Part shown: in pieces, positions 26,854 through 35,091 of the stretch
How positions within the stretch are numbered: position 1 is the first letter of the stretch
Layout: each line of letters opens with the position of its first letter
Origin: an uncultured Caulobacterales bacterium
GTDB taxonomy: Bacteria > Pseudomonadota > Alphaproteobacteria > Caulobacterales > Caulobacteraceae
Direction of reading: 5' to 3'
Assembly (NCBI GenBank): GCA_903851655.1
Contig: CAINOV010000139.1
Span: 1 to 35,091, forward strand
Length of the DNA stretch: 35,091 bases
Translations under genes and position numbers: made by a program
Notes under the pieces: generated by a model
Told to the model about the DNA's origin: nothing
What the model saw: only the letters and a program-made list of their open reading frames with translations
The model's database searches: none

Positions 26854-28339
26854 GGGTCGCCTTTCCGGCCAGTTCGGCGCCCTCGAGGAGCGCGCCATCC
26901 ACCAGCGCATTGATATCCGAAAGGGTTGCGCGGGGATTAAACAGGGCGGCCCGCAACGCCACCTTGCCATCGATTCGCGTCAGCGACGGCGCGACCCGGC
27001 CCTTTATCTGCAAACGCCGGGCGATTCCTCGGTTCAGGTCGTCGAGGTCGGGCGCGGCGCCGCCGCTCGTCACGGGATCTGGCAGGTAGCGGAAGCAGAC
27101 AATGTTCAGGTCGGACGGGCCCAGCTGCTCCAGTCGCGTCTCGGCGGCGATCCGCGCCCGCAGGGCTGCGGCGAGGTCCAGCCCGGTGTCGATGGCCGCC
27201 CCGATCGCCTCCACCCCGCAGGTGCGCAGGATGAACCAGGTCTTCAGCGCCCGACAGCCCCGGGACAGGTCCGGCCCGTAGTCGGTGGGCCAGAAGTCGC
27301 CGGCGGCCAGCCCCTCCGGCTCCCGCGACAGATAGGCGGCAGGTGAGGCGAACACGTCGGTCAGCCGCGCGCCGTCGGCCACGATGATGAAGCCGGCGTC
27401 ATAGGGCACCTGCCCCCATTTGTGGAAGTCGAAGGCCACGGACTGGGCGCGGTCCAGTCCGGCGAGCTTCGGCCGCACCCGGGCCGAATGCACGCCCAGC
27501 GCGCCGAACGCCCCGTCCACATGGAGCCACAGCCCCCGCCGCTCGGCGAGGTCCGCCAGCATCGCCAGATCGTCAAAGGCGCCCACATCCACCGAACCGG
27601 CCGTGGCCGTGACCAGGAAGGGCTGCAGGCCGGCTTCGACGTCTGCCTGAATGAGGCTGTCCAGCGCCTTGATATCCATCTGGAAATCGGCGTTGAGCGG
27701 AACCAGCCTGAGAGCTTCGCGGCCCAGCCCCGCCATCTCCATGGCCCGGACGACGCAGGCATGGGCGCCCTGGGCGGCGTAGGCCGTCAGCCGGGCTGCG
27801 CCGACGCCGCTGGCCCGCGCCTCCGGCCCGAGCGCCCGGGACCGGGCGGCGAGACAGGCGGCGAAATTGGCCATCGACGCCCCAGTGACGAACAGGCCCC
27901 GGGCGGTGGCCGGGAAGCCGAACCAGTCCCGAGCCCACAGGCCGATCTGCTGCTCCAGGGCGATGCCCACATGGTCGCGCCCGCCGCAGTTCATGTTCAG
28001 CCCGGCGGCCAGCATCTCGGCCAGCGCCCCCACCGGCGCGCCGGCGCCCTGCACCCAGCCCATGAAGCCGGGATGGCGATTGCCGCCGGCATAGGGGGCG
28101 ACGGTCTCGAGATAGTCCGCATAGACCGCCTCCACCGGCTGGGGCGCGCCCAGCGCCTCGCTGCGGAAGGTCGCGCGCACCGCGTCCGGCATGGGCCGCC
28201 AGACCGGGCCGTCGCCCAGTCCCTGCAGCTGATCGACAAGGTCGTCCACCATCCGCCGGCCCAGGGCCCGGAACGCGTCCCAGTCCTCCGGATCAAAGGC
28301 GGAGGTCGGACCAGCGGACACGGGGGAGGATCGGGTCAT
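26831..28339 (-). CDS. PLP-dependent group II (aromatic-L-amino-acid-type) decarboxylase
   Basis: NRHPGFMGWVQGAGAPVG, TATAGSVDVGAFDDLA, LWLHVDGAFGALG, active-site-like SVAFDFHKWGQVPYDAGF. Overlaps the next gene's start by 23 nt. Confidence 0.88.
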   Translation of the reverse strand: MTRSSPVSAGPTSAFDPEDWDAFRALGRRMVDDLVDQLQGLGDGPVWRPMPDAVRATFRSEALGAPQPVEAVYADYLETVAPYAGGNRHPGFMGWVQGAGAPVGALAEMLAAGLNMNCGGRDHVGIALEQQIGLWARDWFGFPATARGLFVTGASMANFAACLAARSRALGPEARASGVGAARLTAYAAQGAHACVVRAMEMAGLGREALRLVPLNADFQMDIKALDSLIQADVEAGLQPFLVTATAGSVDVGAFDDLAMLADLAERRGLWLHVDGAFGALGVHSARVRPKLAGLDRAQSVAFDFHKWGQVPYDAGFIIVADGARLTDVFASPAAYLSREPEGLAAGDFWPTDYGPDLSRGCRALKTWFILRTCGVEAIGAAIDTGLDLAAALRARIAAETRLEQLGPSDLNIVCFRYLPDPVTSGGAAPDLDDLNRGIARRLQIKGRVAPSLTRIDGKVALRAALFNPRATLSDINALVDGALLEGAELAGKATHDQPSRN

Positions 28340-28356
28340 GTCACAGCCCTCAACCT

Positions 28357-28380
28357 GAGTCCGTGAATCAATTCTTAACC
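28357..28380. promoter_or_regulatory. ccrM promoter region: two GANTC sites and a CtrA-like site
   Basis: GAGTC (28357-28361), GAATC (28365-28369), TGAA-TCAATTC-TTAACC (28364-28380), which resembles CtrA TTAA-N7-TTAA / TTAACCAT. Confidence 0.62.
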
Positions 28381-28458
28381 GTCATGCCGCCATCTGGATC
28401 CTGAACCGGTCGCCTGCAAAACGCGGCGACCCAGCCTGCCCCCAGCCGGAGCCCATGA

Positions 28459-29526
<1,068 letters not shown>

Positions 29527-29612
29527 TCGGTCCGCCGCCGCGGACGCGCCGGAAAAACCGCACCCTGCGGATTGACGCTGGCCCTTGACTCGCGGCGGTT
29601 AGGCGCAAGGAC

Positions 29613-30377
29613 TTGAGGCGTGGGAAAGCGGGGACGGCGGTGCTGGGCGTATTGGGGGCGATCATGCTGGCGGCGGCGCCCGCCGCGCCAGGGGCCTGCC
29701 CCGGCGGCCCGCGGACCGCGCCGGTCGCGACCTCGGGCGGCGTTCGGATCGGCGCCATCAGCTACCCGGCCTCGGCCCCCCTGGCCGATCACGAGATCGC
29801 GCTGACCTTCGACGACGGCCCGGACGACGAGCACACCCGTCAGGTGCTGGAGATCCTGCGCCGCCACTGCCTCCGCGCCACCTTCTTCCTGGTGGGCCAG
29901 GAGGCGCGGAGCGATCCGGTCACGGTGCGGGCCATCGCCGCCGCCGGCCACACGATCGGCGCCCACAGCCAGACCCATCCGGACAGCCTCGCCGCCCTGC
30001 CCGCCGACGCCGCCCGCGCCGAGATCGCCGACAGCTTCACGGAGATCCGCCAGGCCCTGGCCCCGGCGCCCCCCGAAGACCGCGCCCGTCTGCTGCGCTT
30101 CTTCCGCTATCCCAGCCTGGTCGACAGCCCCGCCCTGAACGACTGGCTGGCGCAGCAGGGGATTGCGGTCATCTCCGCCGACCTCGATGCGGACGACTGG
30201 GAGGATCTGGGGTCGGAGGACATCCTCGCCCGGGCCATCATCCGGACCGAGCAAAGGAAGCGGGGCGTGCTGCTGCTGCACGACTACAATCCCCAGATGA
30301 TCGCGATCCTGGACCGGCTGATCGTCGCCCTCGAGCGGCGGGGCTATCGCTTCGTCCAGCTGACCCAGGCCGACTAG
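29613..30377 (+). CDS. Polysaccharide deacetylase family protein (NodB homology), exported
   Basis: IALTFDDGPDDEHTRQVLEILRRHCLRATFFLVGQEA, GAHSQTHPDSLAAL, RFFRYPSL, VLLLHDYN. TTG start at 29613, with an in-frame GTG at 29640 as alternative. Confidence 0.9.
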   Translation: MRRGKAGTAVLGVLGAIMLAAAPAAPGACPGGPRTAPVATSGGVRIGAISYPASAPLADHEIALTFDDGPDDEHTRQVLEILRRHCLRATFFLVGQEARSDPVTVRAIAAAGHTIGAHSQTHPDSLAALPADAARAEIADSFTEIRQALAPAPPEDRARLLRFFRYPSLVDSPALNDWLAQQGIAVISADLDADDWEDLGSEDILARAIIRTEQRKRGVLLLHDYNPQMIAILDRLIVALERRGYRFVQLTQAD

Positions 30378-30395
30378 CGGCGCCCGACGATGCGT

Positions 30396-31472
30396 CTAGG
30401 CCAGGCCGCGCTGCAGGGCCTTCAGAAAGACGCTGGGCAGCCCGTCCCCGGCGGTCGCGGCGTCCCGCCAGTCTGCGTCGGGGATGTCCGCCGCGGCCAC
30501 ATAGACGTCCAGGGTCAACGAAAAGTGGGTGAAGACGTGCTCCACCGATCCGGCCAGACGCCAGTCGGCGACGGCGGGGGCGGCGGCCGCCATCTCGCTG
30601 CGGGACCAGGCCCGGCTGCGCCACTCGCTGGTGGGCAGCGCCGCCATGCCGCCCAGCAGGCCCTTGTCCGGGCGCCGCACCAGGGCCACCGCGCCGTCGC
30701 GCAGCGCCACCCAGGCGACCCCGTGGCGATGCGGGCGCTCCGCCTTCTTGACCTTCAGGGGATAGCGCGACGCCGTCCCGGCGGCGTGGGCTGCGCAGCC
30801 GGCGGCGATCGGGCAGGCCGCGCAGTCGGGACCCCCCGGGCGGCACACCGTCGCCCCCAGGTCCATCAGCGCCTGGGCCCAGTCCCCGTGCCGCCCGGCG
30901 CTCGCGATGATGAAGGCCTCCGCCCGGGCGCGGATCTCGGCCTTCCCCGCCGGTAGGGGCGTCTCCACGGCGAAGAGCCGGGCCATGACCCGCTCCACAT
31001 TGCCGTCCACCACATTGGCGGGCTGGTCGAAGGCGATGGCCGCCACGGCGGCGGCGGTGTAGGGGCCGACGCCCGGCAGGGCCAGCAGCTCCGCCTCCGT
31101 GGCCGGGAAGCGTCCCCCATGCCGCTCCGCCACCGCCCGGGCGCATTTCAGCAGGTTCCGGGCCCGGGCGTAGTAGCCCAGCCCCGCCCAGGCGGCCATC
31201 ACCTCCGCATCCTCGGCGGCGGCCAGGTCCGTGACCCGGGGCCAGCGACGGGTGAAGGCCAGGAAATACGGCGTGGCGTGGGGCACGGTGGTCTGCTGCA
31301 GCATCACCTCGGACAGCCAGACGAAATAGGGGTCGGTCCGCGCGCCCGGGCCCGGCGGCGCCCGCCAGGGCAGGCTGCGGGCCGCCGCATCGTACCAGGC
31401 CAGCAGCCGGGCCCGCAGGACCTCAGGCCCCGGCCGCGCCGCCTCCCGCCCGCTGTTCGCCGTCGAATCCAC
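30396..31472 (-). CDS. mutY: A/G-specific adenine glycosylase
   Basis: WLSEVMLQQTTVPHATPYFLAF, AWAGLGYYARARNLLKCA, LLALPGVGPYTAAAVAAIAF, 4Fe-4S Cys cluster CRPGGPDCAACPIAAGC, C-term VEHVFTHFSLTLDVY. The GTG at 31472 with upstream GGGAGG is the preferred start; an in-frame ATG at 31511 is possible. Confidence 0.94.
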   Translation of the reverse strand: MDSTANSGREAARPGPEVLRARLLAWYDAAARSLPWRAPPGPGARTDPYFVWLSEVMLQQTTVPHATPYFLAFTRRWPRVTDLAAAEDAEVMAAWAGLGYYARARNLLKCARAVAERHGGRFPATEAELLALPGVGPYTAAAVAAIAFDQPANVVDGNVERVMARLFAVETPLPAGKAEIRARAEAFIIASAGRHGDWAQALMDLGATVCRPGGPDCAACPIAAGCAAHAAGTASRYPLKVKKAERPHRHGVAWVALRDGAVALVRRPDKGLLGGMAALPTSEWRSRAWSRSEMAAAAPAVADWRLAGSVEHVFTHFSLTLDVYVAAADIPDADWRDAATAGDGLPSVFLKALQRGLA

Positions 31473-31509
31473 ATCCCCTCCCACGCTGGTTTGCGTATAT
31501 AGTTGACGC

Positions 31510-32085
31510 ATGAGCCGCCGCACCCTGCCAGATGCGAACGAGACCGCGCTGATCCTCGCCGCGCGCCGAAGCCGCCCGGCGCGACGCCCGCCGCCCACGG
31601 CGGGGCGGGCCCTGACCCGCCTGCTCAAGCCCCTCGAAGACCGCTTCGGCCAGGGCCCCCAGGCGCTGCAGGCCCGCTGGCGCGAGATCGTGGGCGACGT
31701 GCTCGCCCGTCACACTGAGCCCGTCAAGCTGTCGCGCAAGAGCGGATCTGGGCCCGGCGCCCTGGAGATCCGCGTCAACGGCCCGGCCGCAGCGCTGATC
31801 CAGCACCAGGCGCCGGAGATTCTTGAACGGGTCAACCTGTTCCTGGGCGCGGGCGCCGTGGACAAGCTGCGCATCATCCAGGGGCCGGTGCGGGCCCTGC
31901 CTCCGCCGCCCCGGCCCCGCCGGCCGCCGCCGCTGGACGCCGCCCAGGAGGCGGACCTCGCCCGCGGCCTGGCGGATGCGCCGGACAGCCCCCTGAAAGC
32001 GTCCCTGCTCAAGCTTGGCCGCGCCGTCCTGCGCGAAGAGAGCCTCGCCGAGGCCGAGCGCGCCCGAAACCGTCTGCGGGACTGA
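31510..32085 (+). CDS. dciA: DUF721/DciA family protein (putative replicative helicase loader)
   Basis: LTRLLKPLEDRFGQGPQALQARWREIVGDVLARHTEPVKL...GALEIRVNGPAAALIQHQAPEILERVNLFLGAGAVDKLRIIQGP. Confidence 0.82.
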   Translation: MSRRTLPDANETALILAARRSRPARRPPPTAGRALTRLLKPLEDRFGQGPQALQARWREIVGDVLARHTEPVKLSRKSGSGPGALEIRVNGPAAALIQHQAPEILERVNLFLGAGAVDKLRIIQGPVRALPPPPRPRRPPPLDAAQEADLARGLADAPDSPLKASLLKLGRAVLREESLAEAERARNRLRD

Positions 32086-32189
32086 CAAAATACGGCCGCG
32101 AGCCTGTCGCAACCTCGCCACGCCGTCCACCTCGCGCTAAAGCGGGGAATCGCGGTTAACCTTTCGTTCAGTCTTCCGGGGACGTTTTC

Positions 32190-32810
32190 ATGAAGAACCT
32201 TCTGCGCACTCTCGTCATCGCCGCCGCCGCCCTCGGGCTGGCGACGGCCTGCGGCGGCAAGTCGTCCACCACGACCGCCGAGGGCGACATGGATCTCGGC
32301 AATCCCAGCGCGCCGGTCACGCTGATCGAATACGCCTCGGCCACCTGCTCCCATTGCGCGCGGTTCGATCGCGACGTCTTCCCGAGCCTGAAGGCCCGCT
32401 ACATCGACACCGGCAAGGTCCACTACATCTTCCGGGAATTCCTGACCCCGCCTGTGCCGGTGGCGGCCGCGGCCTTCGTGCTGGCCCGCTGCGCCGGCAA
32501 GGACAAGTACTTCCAGGTGGTTGAGGCGGTGTTCCGCTCCCAGGACGAGATGTTCGCCACCCAGGACAGCCGCACGCCCCTGCTGCGCATCGCCAAGTCC
32601 ATGGGCATGACCGAGGACAAGTTCAACGCCTGCCTCAGCGACTCCGCCGCCCTGGACGGCGTGCAGAAGCGCATGGACCGCGGCGTCACCGAGGACAAGA
32701 TCGAGGGCACGCCCACCTTCCTGGTGAACGGCAAGCAGGTGGCCACCGGCGAGACCACGCTGGACGTCCTCGCCAAGGCCATCGACACCGCCGCCCCGGC
32801 GAAGAACTAG
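32190..32810 (+). CDS. DsbA family thioredoxin-fold lipoprotein
   Basis: Lipobox-like [37 protein letters not shown] (CxxC = CSHC), and cis-Pro region [12 protein letters not shown]. Confidence 0.9.
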   Translation: MKNLLRTLVIAAAALGLATACGGKSSTTTAEGDMDLGNPSAPVTLIEYASATCSHCARFDRDVFPSLKARYIDTGKVHYIFREFLTPPVPVAAAAFVLARCAGKDKYFQVVEAVFRSQDEMFATQDSRTPLLRIAKSMGMTEDKFNACLSDSAALDGVQKRMDRGVTEDKIEGTPTFLVNGKQVATGETTLDVLAKAIDTAAPAKN

Positions 32811-32836
32811 GGCGGAGGGGCCGGACCGGCGACGCG

Positions 32837-35091
32837 ATGCAGTTCCAGCGGCTGCGCATAACGGGCTTCAAGTCCTTCGTCGATCCCATCGAGTTCCGGA
32901 TCGAACCCGGCCTCACGGGGGTGGTCGGACCGAACGGCTGCGGCAAGTCCAACCTGCTGGAAAGCCTGCGCTGGGTGATGGGCGCGACCTCGGCCAAGGC
33001 CATGCGCGCCGAGGGCATGGACGACGTGATCTTCGCCGGATCCCAGGGCCGCGCATCGCGCAACCACGCCGAGGTGCTGCTGCAGATCGACAACGCCAGC
33101 CGCAAGGCCCCGGCCCAGTTCAACCACCATCCGGTGCTGGAGGTGGTGCGCCGCATCGATCGCGGCGCCGGCTCCACCTACCGGGTCAACGGAGTGGAGA
33201 CCCGGGCGCGGGACGTGCAGCTGCTGTTCGCCGACGCCTCAACCGGGGCCAACTCCCCGTCCCTGGTCCGCCAGGGCCAGATCTCCGAGCTGATCGGGGC
33301 CAAGCCGTCCAACCGCCGGCGGATCCTGGAAGAGGCCGCCGGCGTCTCCGGCCTGCACAGCCGCCGGCACGAGGCGGAGCTGCGCCTGCGCGCCGCCGAG
33401 GCCAATCTCGAGCGGCTGGAGGACGTCACCCGGGAGCTCGACCAGACCCTTGGCCGTCTGAAGCGGGAGGCGCGTCAGGCGGAGAAGTTCAAGCGCCTCT
33501 CGGCGGAGATCCGCGCCCTGCAGGCCGCCGCCCTCATCTCCCGCTGGGAGGAGGCTCGCGCCGGTCTCGTGGCCGCCCGCCAGGCCCTGACGGAGGCCGA
33601 GGCGGTGCTGGGCGAGGCCAGCGCGACCACCGCCCGGGCGGAGACCACGGCCCTGACCGCCGCCGAGGCCCTGAAGCCCCTGCGGGAGGAAGAGCAGATC
33701 GCCGCGGCCGTGCTCCAGCGCCTGACCATCGAGCGGGATCGCGTGGACCGGGAAGAGGCCCAGGCCCAGGCGGAAGTGGCCCGGATCAATGGCGAGATCG
33801 CCCGGATCGACGCCGACCGGACCCGGGAGCAGCAACTGATCGAGGACGCCGCCGGGTCGGCGGAGCGCCTCGCCCGGGAACTCGCCGATGTGGAGCGCCT
33901 GCTGGCGGACGCGCCGGAACGCATCCCGGCTCTGGAGGTCGCCCTCGCCGCCGCCGAAGCCGCCCGCGCCGCCGCCGACGCGGAGGTCGAGCGGCTGGCC
34001 TCGGAGGCGGCCGCCGACCAGGCCCGCCGTCGCGCCGCCCAGCTGCGGATCGAGGAGGCGGACCGCGCGCTTCGCTCGGGCCAGGCCCGCGCCGAGGAGG
34101 CCCAAGGTCGCGTGGCGCGGAACGAACGGGCGCTGGAGCAGGCGAAGACCGACCGAGCCGCCCTGGGGGACGCCCTGCCTCCGGACGCCGCCCAGGCCGC
34201 CGCCCGGCTGGCCGAGGCCGACGCCGCCCTGGCCGCCGCCCGCGCGGCCCTGGAAACCGCCGAGGCGGTGCGGGCCGACGCCCAGATGGCCGAGAGCGAC
34301 GCCCGCGACGAGGCCCGCCAGGCCGAGGATCAGCTGCGTCGCCTCAGGACCGAAGCCCAGGCCCTGGCGGCCGTGGCCCGCAGTCCGTCGAAGGGCGGCT
34401 ATCGTCCGGCCCTGGAGGATGTGAAGCCCTCCCGCGGCTACGAGATCGCGCTGGCCGCGGCGCTCGGGGATGATCTCGAGGCGCCGCTGGATCCGGCGGC
34501 CCCCGCCCACTGGGGCGGCGCCGCCCCGCGCGACGCCGACTGGCCGCCGGGCGCGCAGCCCCTCGCCCCCCTGGTGGAGGCGCCCCCGGCGCTCGCGGCG
34601 CGACTGTCCCTGACCGGTCTGTGCGCGCAATCCGACGGCGACCGGCTGGCCCGGCTGCTGGGACCCGGCATGCGACTGGTGTCGACGGAGGGGGACCTGT
34701 GGCGCTGGGACGGCTTCGTGGCCCGGGCCGCCGCCGAGAAGCCCGCCGCCCGGCGGCTCGCGCAGAAGGCCCGCCTGGACGATCTGACCGCCCAGATCGA
34801 GAGCCTGGGTCCGGTGGCGGCGGCCGCCTCCGCCGCCCATCAACGGGCGCAGGAGGCCGTACGGACCGCCGACGCCGCCGTGCGCGCCGCCCGGGGGGAG
34901 CCCGCCCGCTTCGAACGCGCCGTCGCCGAGGCGCGGGAGGCGGTGGAGCGCTTCGCCCGCGACGCCGCCCGGCGGGAGGCGCGGGCCCAGTCCCTGGACG
35001 AGACCATCGCCCGGTTCGCGGCGGAAGCCGACGCCGCCCGTGACGCCGCCGCCGCGGCGGGGGCCGAGGCGGACGCCCTCGAGGAGATCGG
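32837..35091 (+). CDS. smc: Chromosome segregation protein SMC (N-terminal part, truncated by window edge)
   Basis: [76 protein letters not shown], then a long coiled coil and hinge-like segment. Open to the last base, so absent from the ORF track. Confidence 0.95.
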   Translation, partial: MQFQRLRITGFKSFVDPIEFRIEPGLTGVVGPNGCGKSNLLESLRWVMGATSAKAMRAEGMDDVIFAGSQGRASRNHAEVLLQIDNASRKAPAQFNHHPVLEVVRRIDRGAGSTYRVNGVETRARDVQLLFADASTGANSPSLVRQGQISELIGAKPSNRRRILEEAAGVSGLHSRRHEAELRLRAAEANLERLEDVTRELDQTLGRLKREARQAEKFKRLSAEIRALQAAALISRWEEARAGLVAARQALTEAEAVLGEASATTARAETTALTAAEALKPLREEEQIAAAVLQRLTIERDRVDREEAQAQAEVARINGEIARIDADRTREQQLIEDAAGSAERLARELADVERLLADAPERIPALEVALAAAEAARAAADAEVERLASEAAADQARRRAAQLRIEEADRALRSGQARAEEAQGRVARNERALEQAKTDRAALGDALPPDAAQAAARLAEADAALAAARAALETAEAVRADAQMAESDARDEARQAEDQLRRLRTEAQALAAVARSPSKGGYRPALEDVKPSRGYEIALAAALGDDLEAPLDPAAPAHWGGAAPRDADWPPGAQPLAPLVEAPPALAARLSLTGLCAQSDGDRLARLLGPGMRLVSTEGDLWRWDGFVARAAAEKPAARRLAQKARLDDLTAQIESLGPVAAAASAAHQRAQEAVRTADAAVRAARGEPARFERAVAEAREAVERFARDAARREARAQSLDETIARFAAEADAARDAAAAAGAEADALEEI

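Noticed and set aside
25390-26913. 507-aa plus-strand ORF starting in the mraZ upstream region
   Set aside because: Antisense to the ATP-grasp gene for most of its length. No domain or supporting RBS.
29530-29545. GTCCGC-CGCC-GCGGAC hairpin after ccrM as a terminator
   Set aside because: Only 6 bp and followed by GCGCCGGAAAAACC rather than a U-tract on the plus strand.
33239-34843. 534-aa minus-strand ORF within smc
   Set aside because: Antisense to the SMC coiled coil. Gly/Leu/Arg-rich shadow ORF with no recognisable domain.

Overview
High-GC chromosomal window, almost certainly alphaproteobacterial and Caulobacterales-like. That placement is an inference from gene content and order: ccrM-mutY-dciA-dsbA-smc, the fab/mltG/yicC/gmk block, and mraZ-rsmH-ftsL-ftsI-murE-murF-mraY-murD. 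Most of the window is core genome: peptidoglycan/division, fatty-acid synthesis, ribosomal proteins S6/S18/L9, CcrM methyltransferase, MutY, DciA and SMC. Accessory-looking genes are a feruloyl-CoA synthase, a Met/His-rich copper-locus-like protein truncated at the left edge, a class-C beta-lactamase-like hydrolase, a ureohydrolase, a STAS-less SulP transporter, an M28 peptidase, a polysaccharide deacetylase, and an overlapping pair of PLP decarboxylase plus TPR/ATP-grasp protein. Two real genes are missing from the ORF track because they run off the ends: the left-edge CDS (1-234, minus) and smc (32837-end, plus). I saw no rRNA, tRNA, IS element or CRISPR array. The most interesting signals are regulatory. 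The mraZ/dcw upstream region carries three 10-bp-phased TGGG boxes, a perfect 14-bp palindrome, an exact GAAC-N7-GAAC (alphaproteobacterial LexA-type) site and a second 10-bp-phased GGGATCRGAW array. The ccrM/decarboxylase divergent region has two close GANTC sites and a CtrA-like site. The fcs/hydrolase divergent region has three 13-bp tandem repeats. The decarboxylase/ATP-grasp pair is the best candidate for an undescribed biosynthetic system.
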